A DNA stretch of 64,000 bases from Pontivivens sp032464575 (GTDB lineage Bacteria > Pseudomonadota > Alphaproteobacteria > Rhodobacterales > Rhodobacteraceae): contig JAWDKM010000006.1 of assembly GCA_032464575.1 (NCBI GenBank), positions 362,019-426,018 of the forward strand, written 5' to 3'. Positions within the stretch are counted from its first letter, which is position 1. Each line of letters starts with the position of its first letter. Below, piece by piece: positions 50,630 to 60,372 of the stretch. The notes under the pieces were generated by a model. That model did not search any database. It was given only the letters and a program-made list of their open reading frames with translations, and was not told where the DNA came from. Position numbers and translations under genes: made by a program.

Positions 50630-51629
50630 GATCCCCGTTTCGCGTCGCGCACTGCCGCGGCCGACGGCCTGGTGGGCCGTCGTGGCCATCCCGCTTGGCG
50701 TGGCGCTGTTCGATCCGGCGTCGCTGGGCGGTGTTCTGGACTTCGCGACCCGCGCGCTCGCGGGCACGCTGCCCTACATCGCCGCCGCCGTCCTGATGAT
50801 CGCGGGACTGAAGGCGACGGGGGCCGAGCGGGCCATCGGCGCCGCCTTCGAGGGGCGGGAGAGTCGCGCGATCGTGCTCGCGGCCCTGATGGGCGGCCTC
50901 GCGCCGTTCTGCTCCTGCGAGGTGATCCCGTTCATCGCCGGGCTGCTCGCGGTGGGCGTTCCGCTGGGACCCGTGATGGCGTTCTGGCTCGCCTCGCCCC
51001 TGATCGATCCGCCGTCGCTGGCGATCACGGCCGGGGCGCTCGGCTGGGACTTCGCCATAGGCAAGGCGGTGTCGGCCGTGGCGCTGGGCCTCTTCGGCGG
51101 CTTCGCGATGAAGGCGCTGTCGGGTTTCTTTGCCGATCCGCTGCGTCCGCGGCAGAGCGGGGGCTGCGGCTGCGGCGCGCCGAAGATGGGCCGGCCGGTG
51201 TGGCGGTTCTGGGAACATCAGGACCGGCGCGCGGTCTTCGGGCAGGAGCTGCGGGTCAACGGGCTGTTCCTGCTGAAATGGCTGACGCTCGCCTACCTGC
51301 TGGAGGCGCTGATGGTCCGCTACGTACCGGCGGGCGCGATCGCAGGGCTCGTCGGCGGGGAGGGCGTGTTCACCGTCGCGCTGAGTGCGGTGCTCGGGAT
51401 GCCCGCCTATCTCAACTCCTATGCTGCGCCCGCGCTGGTCGACGGGCTGATGGCGGAGGGGATGTCGGCATCGGCCGCGATGGCCTTCATGATCGGCGGC
51501 GCCGTCAGCTCAATCCCGGCGATGGCGGCGGTGTGGAGCCTGGTGCGGCCAAAGGTCTTTGCGATCTACCTGGGCCTCGGCTTCACCGGTGCGACGCTGG
51601 CCGGGTTGGTCTTCGGCATGGTCGTCTGA
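50622..51629 (+). CDS. Permease (DUF318/ArsP family)
   Basis: 335 residues with about eight membrane segments. PFCSCEVIPFIAGLL is the CSC motif of ArsP/YraQ-like exporters, and the cytoplasmic loop GGCGCGAPKMG adds two more cysteines. ArsP exports methylated organoarsenicals; other members are linked to Zn, Cu or peroxide. The linked ArsR gene suggests a metal or metalloid efflux role. The substrate remains unknown. Confidence 0.87.
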   Translation: MVEIPVSRRALPRPTAWWAVVAIPLGVALFDPASLGGVLDFATRALAGTLPYIAAAVLMIAGLKATGAERAIGAAFEGRESRAIVLAALMGGLAPFCSCEVIPFIAGLLAVGVPLGPVMAFWLASPLIDPPSLAITAGALGWDFAIGKAVSAVALGLFGGFAMKALSGFFADPLRPRQSGGCGCGAPKMGRPVWRFWEHQDRRAVFGQELRVNGLFLLKWLTLAYLLEALMVRYVPAGAIAGLVGGEGVFTVALSAVLGMPAYLNSYAAPALVDGLMAEGMSASAAMAFMIGGAVSSIPAMAAVWSLVRPKVFAIYLGLGFTGATLAGLVFGMVV

Positions 51630-51639
51630 GCGGGAGGGG

Positions 51640-51957
51640 TAGTGCAGGCTTCTGTTGCCAGGTGCCTGCGAACCCCGCACGACGCTGCTAGGCGCCGAGA
51701 CTTCGATTTCGGTTTGGCTACCGCTTACGCGGCAACGGCCACCGGAGCATGGTTGTCATTTGCAACTATACTGTTCGGACCGATAACGGTGGTACCTCAC
51801 CGAGTGAAAGCAACGCCTTTAGACGTCCGTCGATACTGTTTCGGCCCCGTCTGCCCCGCGAAGGGATTTGGTGGAGCCGCCGGGTACCGCCCCCGGGTCC
51901 GATCCGCTTATTACACGCGCGTTTATCACCATAGTCCCGCAAGCGAGACACTCGGAT
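51640..51957 (-). ncRNA. ssrA: Two-piece (permuted) tmRNA
   Basis: The tag ORF is at 51725-51763 on the minus strand and reads GCA AAT GAC AAC CAT GCT then to GCG TAA, encoding ANDNHAPVAVAA. The acceptor piece ends with CGGCTCCACCA at 51869 (on the minus strand) and the coding piece starts GGGGCCG at 51848; these seven bases pair completely with CGGCTCC (one G-U), forming the acceptor stem. The T arm is CCGGG-GGCGGTA-CCCGG. The piece between 51868 and 51849 is removed. The outer boundaries (51640 and 51957) are approximate. The apparent plus-strand reading frame across this locus is an antisense artefact. Confidence 0.93.
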
Positions 51958-52077
51958 ATCTAGGCCGTACTGCCAGCGAATGCAAGGCGTTACGGATTAG
52001 GTAAAATTTTAACTAGACGAATGAGGCGATTCGATGACACGTTCAAATCAAAAACTCAAAATAAGGGAACGGAAAAG

Positions 52078-53097
52078 ATGCGAATGCCTCAAATCATCAG
52101 TGCCCTTCTGCTGGCACTCCTCACCATAGTTGTGCCGAAAACGGCACAATCTCAGGACGTCGTGATCTATACGGATCGCGGAATTAACTTCCTCTCACCG
52201 ATCGTGGATGCCTTCTACCTGCAGACGGGGCTCACCGTCTCAATACGTCCACTTGACGGGGATGTCATCGGATCGCTTCTGGAAGAAACGGACCGGGGTG
52301 AAGCCGATATCTTCATCACTGCGTCTGTCACCCGTCTTGACGAAGCCTATCGCAATGGGCTGACGGAGCCGCTTTCGTCTCCCATGCTGGACCTGCATGT
52401 TCCGCCGCAATTCCGGCAGTCGGAGGGGCACTGGTACGGTGTCACGCGCCGGGTTCGGGCGCTCTATGTCTCCAAGGACGCGCCGCGCGCGCTGCGCAAC
52501 CTGACCTACGAGGACCTCGCGTCGCCACGCATGGCGGGACGGATCTGCATCCGTTCGGGCACGCACCCCTACAACGTCGCCCTGTTCTCCGCCTTTGCCG
52601 CCCATCATGGCCGCGACGAGACGCGGGAGTGGCTGTCGGGGCTCAAGCAGAACCTCGCCCGCCTGCCCGAGGGGAACGACCGCGCGCAGATGCGGGCGGT
52701 GGCGCAGGGCATCTGCTCGGTCGCGGTGGCGAACTCCTACTACTACGGCCTCGCGCAGGCGAACTTCCGGCAGCGCGAGTGGGCGCATCAGATCGACATC
52801 ATCTTCCCGCGGTTCGAGGACGGTGGCAGCCACGTGAACATGTCGGGCATGGCGATGCTGTCGAGCGTGCGGGATCGCCGGGCGGCGCGTGCCTTCATGG
52901 AGTTCCAGCTCTCCGCCGAGGCGCAGGCGATCTACGCGCGGCGCAACTTCGAGTACCCGATGCGCACCGACATGGGCACGGGCACCTTCGTCGACATGTG
53001 GGGTGCGTTCGAGAGTGACCCGATCGAGGTGCAGCTCATCACCGATCTCCATGTCTCGGTTGAGGACATGATCAGCGATCTGGCCTTCAACGAGTAG
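52078..53097 (+). CDS. Iron(III) ABC transporter substrate-binding protein (FbpA/FutA-like)
   Basis: 339 residues with signal peptide MPQIISALLLALLTIVVP then KTAQSQ. The mature protein begins DVVIYTDRGINFLSPIVDAF as in class 1 ferric binding proteins; a YYYGLAQANF segment carries the tyrosine pair that binds iron. The gene is preceded by an AT-rich stretch and AAGGGAACGG. The expected permease and ATPase are not adjacent, so a distant partner or an alternative function must be considered. Confidence 0.87.
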   Translation: MRMPQIISALLLALLTIVVPKTAQSQDVVIYTDRGINFLSPIVDAFYLQTGLTVSIRPLDGDVIGSLLEETDRGEADIFITASVTRLDEAYRNGLTEPLSSPMLDLHVPPQFRQSEGHWYGVTRRVRALYVSKDAPRALRNLTYEDLASPRMAGRICIRSGTHPYNVALFSAFAAHHGRDETREWLSGLKQNLARLPEGNDRAQMRAVAQGICSVAVANSYYYGLAQANFRQREWAHQIDIIFPRFEDGGSHVNMSGMAMLSSVRDRRAARAFMEFQLSAEAQAIYARRNFEYPMRTDMGTGTFVDMWGAFESDPIEVQLITDLHVSVEDMISDLAFNE

Positions 53098-53791
53098 GGA
53101 TCTCCTCCGGATCCGCCGTCTCCCCGATCAGGAGCGGCGGGTTCAGTTCGCGGATCAGCTTGCCCTTGATGAGGTCGGGATAGTCCTCGAAGCCGTTGCG
53201 GGCGACGAGGTGGAAGGCCTCGGGCCCCACGATCACCTGGTCGGCATAGTAGCTGACCGGATCGGGATCACCGCCCGCGATGACCAATGCATTGACCGTG
53301 ATGCCCGCGGCGATTAGGGCGGGGTGCAGGTCGGGCGCGGTGCGGCCGTCATTGTCCACGCCGTCCCCCGACAGGTCGATCACGAGGCGGTCGCAAGGTT
53401 CGGGCAGGCGGCCGAACTGCCGCACGGCGTAGTCCAGTGCCGTGCCGATGCCGGTCGAGAAGTTCTGGTAGCGCCGCGTGTGCATCGAGAGGCGGTCGGC
53501 GAGGCTCGCGATCTCCTCCGCCGTCGACAGCCGCGTCCAGTCGCCGATCGCGTCCTGCTGCATCTGGCCGGACCACTCGTAGGGCAACACCAGCACGTAC
53601 TGGCTGGGCACCGAGAGGATCGCCTCGATCACCGCCTCGTCGCGGAAGGCGGCGGCGAGGCCGTAGAGCTGGAGTTCGTACTCCCATGAATTGACCGAGG
53701 ACGAGATGTCCATGCCGAGCGCCAGCGCCAGGCGGCAGCGCGCCTCGGCCGGGGCAGCGAGCGCGAGGGCGAGGCAGGCGGCGCGGATCAC
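53087..53791 (-). CDS. DUF1194 domain protein (VWA-like), copy 1
   Basis: 234 residues from a GTG that overlaps the previous stop. Signal-like MIRAACLALALAAPAEA, then CRLALALGMDISSSVNSWEY, where DISSS is a metal-ion-dependent adhesion site (MIDAS), then VIDLSGDGVDNDGR (the second MIDAS segment). It is a paralogue of the next gene: the same order of blocks (EWSGQ, LVIDLSGDG, VNALVIAGGD). Probably a periplasmic von Willebrand-type binding protein. Confidence 0.85.
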   Translation of the reverse strand: MIRAACLALALAAPAEARCRLALALGMDISSSVNSWEYELQLYGLAAAFRDEAVIEAILSVPSQYVLVLPYEWSGQMQQDAIGDWTRLSTAEEIASLADRLSMHTRRYQNFSTGIGTALDYAVRQFGRLPEPCDRLVIDLSGDGVDNDGRTAPDLHPALIAAGITVNALVIAGGDPDPVSYYADQVIVGPEAFHLVARNGFEDYPDLIKGKLIRELNPPLLIGETADPEEIPTR

Positions 53792-54468
53792 CGGGTCTGT
53801 CCGATCAGGAAGGTCGGCTGCAACTCGCGCAGCAGCTTGCGGCGGATGGCCCGCTCGTAGTCCCCGTATCCGGCCGCGACCTCGACGAAGGATTGCGGTC
53901 CGCGGACCACGTCGGACAGGAAGTAGGCGGTCAGCGACGGGTGGCGGTCGCCCCCAATGACGAGCGCGTTCACCGCGATGTCGGTCCAGTCGTAGGCGCG
54001 ATAGGCGGAGGATGGCGGGAACCCGTCATTGCTTTCACCGTCGCCCGAGACGTCGATCGCCTGCGCCTCGCAGTCCGGGGGCCCGTTGCGGAAGTGGCGG
54101 ATGCCGAAGGCGAGGGCGGAGCCGAGCGCGGTCGGCTCGCGATTGGTCGTGCGCCGGTGGGTGCGCAGGCGCTGGGCGACGCGGTCGAGGTCGGATGCGG
54201 TCTCGATAGCGAGCCAGTCGACGATCATCGCCTGCTGCCGCTGGCCGGACCATTCCCACACCGTCAGGTAGACGGTGGGCTCGACGAGGAAGGCGGCGCG
54301 GATCTCCGGATCCTCCAGCGCGCGGGCGGTTCCCTCCATCTGGAGGCCGTATTCGCGTGGATCGACGGAGGAAGAGATATCGAGGGCCAATTGCAGCGCG
54401 AGCCGACAGGTCTGTGACGCCGCAGGGCCGGTGAGCAGCATCACGATGAGAAGCACGCGACCGATCAT
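53788..54468 (-). CDS. DUF1194 domain protein (VWA-like), copy 2
   Basis: 226 residues with signal peptide MIGRVLLIVMLLTGPAAS. Contains CRLALQLALDISSSVDPREY with the DISSS MIDAS motif, WEWSGQRQQAMIVDW, and IDVSGDGESNDG. It lies directly upstream of copy 1 and overlaps its start, so the pair arose by tandem duplication and is one transcript. Partners or ligands are unknown. Confidence 0.85.
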   Translation of the reverse strand: MIGRVLLIVMLLTGPAASQTCRLALQLALDISSSVDPREYGLQMEGTARALEDPEIRAAFLVEPTVYLTVWEWSGQRQQAMIVDWLAIETASDLDRVAQRLRTHRRTTNREPTALGSALAFGIRHFRNGPPDCEAQAIDVSGDGESNDGFPPSSAYRAYDWTDIAVNALVIGGDRHPSLTAYFLSDVVRGPQSFVEVAAGYGDYERAIRRKLLRELQPTFLIGQTR

Positions 54469-54503
54469 GAGCGCAGCCTAGCGTGCAACTTTCCGCCGGG
54501 GAA

Positions 54504-54526
54504 GCGGGGAGGGCGGCCCTCCCCGC
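54504..54526 (-). terminator. Hairpin after gloA
   Basis: GCGGGGAGGG and CCCTCCCCGC form a 10-bp stem with a 3-base loop, 12 bases past the gloA stop. There is only TT after the stem, so it may work weakly or be a processing site. Confidence 0.4.
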
Positions 54527-54537
54527 GACGTGATGCC

Positions 54538-54975
54538 TTACCAGTGGCCGGTGTTCTCCATCGAGGCCCAGGGCTCCTGCGGTTCCTTGGCGTCGCCCTT
54601 CTGCAGAAGCTCGATGGAGATGTTGTCGGGCGAACGGACGAAGGCCATGTGCCCGTCCCGCGGCGGGCGGTTGATGGTCACGCCCGCGTCCATCAGCTTC
54701 TGGCAGGTCGCATAGATGTCGTCGACCTTGTAGGCGAGGTGCCCGAAATGGCGGCTGTCGTCGGGCAGCGCGTCGTCGCCGTCCCAGTTGTAGGTAAGCT
54801 CCAGATCGGCGCGGCCGTCATCCTGATCGGGCGGGCAGAGGAAGACGAGGGTAAAGCGCCCGTTCTCGTTATCCGTCCGCCGCCGTTCCTTCAGGCCGAG
54901 GAGGTCGCAGTAGAACGCCTTTGATTCGTCGATGTCACGGACGCGCACCATCGCGTGCAGATATTCGATGCCCAT
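54538..54975 (-). CDS. gloA: Lactoylglutathione lyase (glyoxalase I)
   Basis: 145 residues with GGAGG before the ATG. Converts methylglyoxal-glutathione hemithioacetal to lactoylglutathione. VOC fold: LHAMVRVRDIDESKAFYCDL (His ligand in LHAM), DLELTYNWDGDD (Glu), GHLAYKVDDIYATC (His), and FVRSPDNISIELLQ (Glu). The order of four metal ligands H-E-H-E is complete. It overlaps the DUF817 gene by 41 bases. Confidence 0.9.
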   Translation of the reverse strand: MGIEYLHAMVRVRDIDESKAFYCDLLGLKERRRTDNENGRFTLVFLCPPDQDDGRADLELTYNWDGDDALPDDSRHFGHLAYKVDDIYATCQKLMDAGVTINRPPRDGHMAFVRSPDNISIELLQKGDAKEPQEPWASMENTGHW

Positions 54976-55816
54976 GGGCTTCCTCCTTCGTCTCTGTAAG
55001 CCGGTCGCGATAGATCAACGCGACCTGCACGAAGCTCACATAGAGGAGGAGGTACCACGATCCAGCCTTGGCGAGCGGGGCGAGGCGGAACCCCTCGTGC
55101 CCGGCATAGACCCAGGTGCCGGTGGAGGTGCCGACACTCTCCGCGATCCAGAGGAAGATGGTGGAAAGCCCCGCGGCGAGGATCAGCGGCATGGAAAAGC
55201 GGCGCATGACGGTGAAGCGCACCATCGTGCGGCCGTAGATCACGACGGTCAGCGCCATCAGGACGTAGCGCAGGTCCAGGCCGAAATGATGCCAGAAGAA
55301 GTTGAGATAGATCGCGGCCCCCAGCGCCCAGGTCATCCACTCGGCCGGATAGGGCACGAAGCGCATGTCGAAGAGGCGGATGACCCGCGCCATGTAGCTG
55401 CCGACGGCGGCGTACATGAAGCCGGAAAAGAGCGGCACGCCGCCGACCTTCAGGAGCCCCGGTTCGGGATAGTCCCAGGAGCCCATGTGCAGCTTGAAGA
55501 CCTCCATGGCCGTGCCGCTGACATGAAAGAGCAGGATGACCCAGGCCTCGCGCCGCGATTCCAGCCCGGTGGCGAGGAACAGGATCTGTATGCCGACCGC
55601 AGAGAGGACGAGGAAGTCGTAGCGGGCCAGCCACCAGCTTTCCTCCCAGATCAGGCTAGTGCCGATCAGGAGCAGCAGCATGAGCCCGCCGAACAGGCAC
55701 GCCCAGCCCTGCTTCAGCCCGAACATGATGAATTCCGCGATCCCGTGCGGCAGGCGCGCCCGCATCCAGTCGCCAAGGCGCCGCTCGACGCCGAGCCGGT
55801 GGGATTTTTCCTGCAT
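54935..55816 (-). CDS. DUF817 family membrane protein
   Basis: 293 residues from ATG 55816 (GGGGAA upstream; a GTG at 55831 is also possible). About eight membrane segments. Family marks: EFIMFGLKQGWACLFGGLML, RREAWVILLFHVSGTAMEVF, KLHMGSWDYPEPGLLKVGGV, FFWHHFGLDLRYVLMALTVV. Function unknown. The gloA start lies inside its last codons. Confidence 0.85.
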   Translation of the reverse strand: MQEKSHRLGVERRLGDWMRARLPHGIAEFIMFGLKQGWACLFGGLMLLLLIGTSLIWEESWWLARYDFLVLSAVGIQILFLATGLESRREAWVILLFHVSGTAMEVFKLHMGSWDYPEPGLLKVGGVPLFSGFMYAAVGSYMARVIRLFDMRFVPYPAEWMTWALGAAIYLNFFWHHFGLDLRYVLMALTVVIYGRTMVRFTVMRRFSMPLILAAGLSTIFLWIAESVGTSTGTWVYAGHEGFRLAPLAKAGSWYLLLYVSFVQVALIYRDRLTETKEEAHGHRISARDGARP

Positions 55817-55889
55817 CTGGTTGTTCCCCACGATCAGTCATCAAGATATTGTTCGGAGGAATCGCGCGACGCAAGACCGGAGACCCCGA

Positions 55890-56798
55890 ATGCCCATCAC
55901 CCCCGACCAGCAGGCCGAGATCGACGCCCAGCGGGGGGAGAGCCGTCAGACGCTGCGCGCCACGGTGCCGGGGATGGAGGCGCATCTCTACAAGGCGCAC
56001 GAGGTGCTCGACCACGGCTTCGTCCGGGTCATCGACTACATGGGCGACGACAGCGCTATCGTTCAGGCCGCGCGCGTCAGCTACGGCCGCGGTACCAAGG
56101 CGGTGCAGAATGATGCGGGGCTGATCCGCTACCTGATGCGGCACTGGCACTCCACGCCCTTCGAGATGTGCGAGATCAAGCTGCACGTGAAGCTGCCCGT
56201 CTTCGTGGCGCGCCAGTGGATCCGGCACCGCACGGCGAACGTGAACGAGTACTCGGCGCGCTACTCCATCCTCGACCGGGAGTTCTACATTCCCGGGCCC
56301 GATCAGCTCGCCGCGCAGTCGAAGCAGAACAACCAGGGCCGCGGTGCCGTGCTGGAGGGCGAGGAGGCCGAGCGGGTGCTGCGCCTGCTGCGCGAGGATT
56401 CCACCCGCGCCTACGATCATTATGAGGAGATGCTGAGCCAGGACGGCCAGCAGGGCCTCGCCCGCGAGCTCGCCCGGATGAACCTGCCGGCCAATGTCTA
56501 CACGCAGTGGTACTGGAAGGTGGACCTGCACAACCTCTTCCACTTCCTGCGCCTGCGCGCGGACGCCCATGCGCAATACGAGATCCGGGTTTATGCCGAG
56601 GCGCTGTGCAAGGTCGTCGCCGACTGGGTGCCGCTTGCCTATGCCGCCTTCGAGGATTATCGGATGGGCGGCGCGCAGCTTTCCGCGCGCGGCCTCGACT
56701 GCCTGCGCCGGATGCTGCGCGGGGAAGAGGTCAACCAGGACAGCTCCGGCATGTCGGCCGGCGAGTGGCGGGAGTTCAAGGCGATCATTGATGGCTGA
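55890..56798 (+). CDS. thyX: FAD-dependent thymidylate synthase ThyX
   Basis: 302 residues. Makes dTMP from dUMP using FAD and methylenetetrahydrofolate. The ThyX motif is RHRTANVNEYSARYS (residues 112-126). WHSTPFEMCEIKLHVKLPVF and LHNLFHFLRLRADAHAQYEI are typical. No thyA-like gene occurs here. The end overlaps the glycosyltransferase gene by 8 bases. Confidence 0.96.
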   Translation: MPITPDQQAEIDAQRGESRQTLRATVPGMEAHLYKAHEVLDHGFVRVIDYMGDDSAIVQAARVSYGRGTKAVQNDAGLIRYLMRHWHSTPFEMCEIKLHVKLPVFVARQWIRHRTANVNEYSARYSILDREFYIPGPDQLAAQSKQNNQGRGAVLEGEEAERVLRLLREDSTRAYDHYEEMLSQDGQQGLARELARMNLPANVYTQWYWKVDLHNLFHFLRLRADAHAQYEIRVYAEALCKVVADWVPLAYAAFEDYRMGGAQLSARGLDCLRRMLRGEEVNQDSSGMSAGEWREFKAIIDG

Positions 56799-57729
56799 AA
56801 TGGCTGCGACCCGGATCGTCATCACCGTCTGCACTCGAAACCGGCTCGACCTGCTCGAACCCTGCCTGCGCTCCCTGCTTGATCAGCCGGTGCCCGAGGG
56901 CTTCGACGTCAGCATCGTCGTCTGCGAGAACGACGACCCGCCGAAATCCGATGTGCTCTGCGCCGAGATGGGGCCGCGGGTCACCTATGTGCAGGAGCCC
57001 GATCCCGGCATCTCGCCCGCCCGAAACACCGCGGTGCGCACGGCGCTGGAGGCAGATGCCGACTGGATCGTGTTCTTCGACGACGATCAGGTCGCGGAGG
57101 AGGGCTGGATGGCGGCCCTCTGCGGGGAGATCGCCCAGGACCGCGCCGACGTCATTACTGGCCCCGCGCTGCGCCGTTACGAGGCCGAGCCACCCGAGTG
57201 GTATCCGCCGTTTTCGGGCAACCGGAAGCCGACGGGCACCCGGATCAAGCTTGCCGCCAGCAACAACACCGCCTGCCGCCGCTACCTCTTCGCCGAGGAC
57301 GGGCTGGCGCTGCGCTTCGACTATGCGCTGCGGTTCGCGGGCTCGAGCGATACCGAGCTGTTCTGGCGCGCGAACCAGGCGGGCGCGCGCTTCATCTGGT
57401 GCGACGAGCAGGTGGCGACGGAGTTCTGGCCGGCGAGCCGTCTGACGCTGAAGAGCCAGCTTCAGCGCGCGCAGCGTACGGCGGAGAACCGGCACTATAT
57501 CCTCGGCAAGCGCCACGGCCGCCCGACGGCGGCGTTCCTTACGGGCTTCAAGGCGCTGCGCCGCCTGCTCGCCGTGCCCTTCGGCGGGATTGCTGGGCTG
57601 GTGCTGCTGCCTATCGACCGGGTCGGCGGGAAACGCCGTCTCTACAGTGCGGGGCGCAAGCTCTATCAGAGCTGGGGGGCGGTCCGTGGACTGCTGGGCC
57701 TGTCCATCGAGGCCTATCGCGGGCGGTAG
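56791..57729 (+). CDS. Family 2 glycosyltransferase
   Basis: 312 residues from ATG 56791 (another ATG at 56800). GT-A fold: IVITVCTRNRLDLLEPCLRS, PGISPARNTAVRTALEADAD, WIVFFDDDQVAEEGWM with the DDD metal-binding motif, and SDTELFWRANQAGARFIWCD. The C-terminus has a hydrophobic stretch (AVPFGGIAGLVLLPID). Uses a nucleotide sugar; acceptor unknown. It is translationally linked to thyX but not related in function. Confidence 0.87.
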   Translation: MAEMAATRIVITVCTRNRLDLLEPCLRSLLDQPVPEGFDVSIVVCENDDPPKSDVLCAEMGPRVTYVQEPDPGISPARNTAVRTALEADADWIVFFDDDQVAEEGWMAALCGEIAQDRADVITGPALRRYEAEPPEWYPPFSGNRKPTGTRIKLAASNNTACRRYLFAEDGLALRFDYALRFAGSSDTELFWRANQAGARFIWCDEQVATEFWPASRLTLKSQLQRAQRTAENRHYILGKRHGRPTAAFLTGFKALRRLLAVPFGGIAGLVLLPIDRVGGKRRLYSAGRKLYQSWGAVRGLLGLSIEAYRGR

Positions 57730-57762
57730 AGCGGCACTTCCCCTCTGATTCACCCCCATCGA

Positions 57763-57793
57763 CCCCGGCCGCACCCCGCGCGCCGGGGTTTTT
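57763..57793 (+). terminator. Rho-independent terminator after the glycosyltransferase gene
   Basis: CCCCGGC (57763-57769) and GCCGGGG (57782-57788) form a stem around a 12-base loop, followed by five T. Confidence 0.8.
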
Positions 57794-58300
57794 CGTGGCG
57801 GTTCACGTACCTCCGGCAGGAAAATGATCGCCGACCTGGGGGCTACCTTGGCGGAAATGTCGTCCCGCCCCGACGTCCGCGACAGAAAAATGAGCCGGCG
57901 AAAAAAATGCATTTTTGTGTCAGAATGCGGTTGCAGGCCCGGGGGAATCTCCGTAGATACCCCTTCACCGGCGGCGGGGAGCACAACACTCCATACCGCG
58001 GGGCGCCAAGAAAGGCACTGGAAACAGTAACTTACACCGGCGACGCTCTTTTACATTGATGATATCTGAAGGGATATGCGGGCGGTTTGGTTGTCGGATG
58101 CGACGGTTGGACTTTCTGTATATCGGCCGGTTAGGGGCTCTTGTGGGGTCTCGATGATATCGGTGTCAGCTTCACCATTGTGCCGGAAGGCGGGTTTAGG
58201 CTCGCGTGAAGGAACGATGGAAGTGACGATGCGCCTGGCTGCGAGGTCGGGTGTGTCTGATGTGCATTGGTTCAACGTCAAGAACGTCTTTGGACGTTTC
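57794..58300. other. Leader and promoter region of the rRNA operon
   Basis: About 500 bases without a protein gene. It is less GC-rich than the coding DNA (for example AAAAAAATGCATTTTTGTG at 57901-57919). A short frame at 57824-58030 has no ribosome site and is rejected. The candidate promoter lies at 57931-57959. The leader to 58300 probably forms RNA structures for 16S processing, but I did not find a strong stem. Confidence 0.5.
57931..57959 (+). promoter_or_regulatory. Candidate rRNA operon promoter
   Basis: TTGCAG at 57931-57936 and TAGATA at 57954-57959 with exactly 17 bases between, in an AT-rich stretch about 340 bases before the 16S start. It is the best match in this region, but other promoters are possible. 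Confidence 0.5.
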
Positions 58301-60111
<1,811 letters not shown>

Positions 60112-60112
<1 letters not shown>

Positions 60113-60139
60113 ATTTTTACCGGCTTCGCCGGAAAAATT
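60112..60139 (+). repeat. Perfect hairpin directly after tRNA-Ile
   Basis: AATTTTT-A-CCGGC-TTC-GCCGG-AAAAATT: 12 bp with a single bulged A. Its first base is the last base of the tRNA CCA, so it probably marks the 3' processing point. Confidence 0.6.
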
Positions 60140-60296
60140 GGGCCTGGCAGGGTATTCAGCGAAGCTGAATGTCCCGAGAAGGCGCCAACCACGAAATGGA
60201 ATATCCGTTCTGCATGATGCGGGCCTTTCCCCTCTCGGCATCTTTTGCAAGCAAAAGAGCCTGTCGGGTTTACGGCCCCAATCTGCGGAGCAGATT
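60113..60296. other. Spacer between the two tRNAs
   Basis: Holds the hairpins at 60112-60139, 60154-60170 (ATTCAGC-GAA-GCTGAAT) and 60274-60302 and copy 2 of the recurrent spacer hairpin (60229-60268, with CCC/GGG outer pairs and a CTTTTG/CAAAAG stem). No gene. Confidence 0.7.
60229..60268 (+). repeat. rRNA spacer hairpin, copy 2
   Basis: CCC-CTCTC-GGC-AT-CTTTTG-caag-CAAAAG-A-GCC-TGTC-GGG. The outer pairs are changed to CCC/GGG and the inner stem to CTTTTG/CAAAAG compared with copy 1, each by paired changes, while the internal loop is the same. Confidence 0.7.
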
Positions 60297-60302
60297 GGGG
60301 CC
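60274..60302 (+). repeat. Perfect hairpin overlapping the tRNA-Ala 5' end
   Basis: GGCCCCAATCTGC-GGA-GCAGATTGGGGCC: 13-bp perfect arms. The last six bases of the right arm are the first six bases of tRNA-Ala (GGGGCC), so this structure competes with the acceptor stem until cleaved. Confidence 0.8.
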
Positions 60303-60372
60303 TTAGCTCAGCTGGGAGAGCGCCTGATTTGCATTCAGGAGGTCAGGAGTTCGATCCTCCTAGGCTCCACCA
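60297..60372 (+). tRNA. tRNA-Ala(TGC)
   Basis: 76 bases including CCA. Acceptor GGGGCCT/AGGCTCC with one G-T pair, anticodon arm CCTGA-TTTGCAT-TCAGG with TGC, T arm AGGAG-TTCGATC-CTCCT. Confidence 0.97.

Noticed and set aside
51642..52004. A 120-codon plus-strand frame
   Set aside because: It is antisense to the tmRNA, has no ribosome site and no recognisable domain.
57824..58030. A 68-codon frame before 16S
   Set aside because: No ribosome site, covers the candidate rRNA promoter, low-complexity translation.
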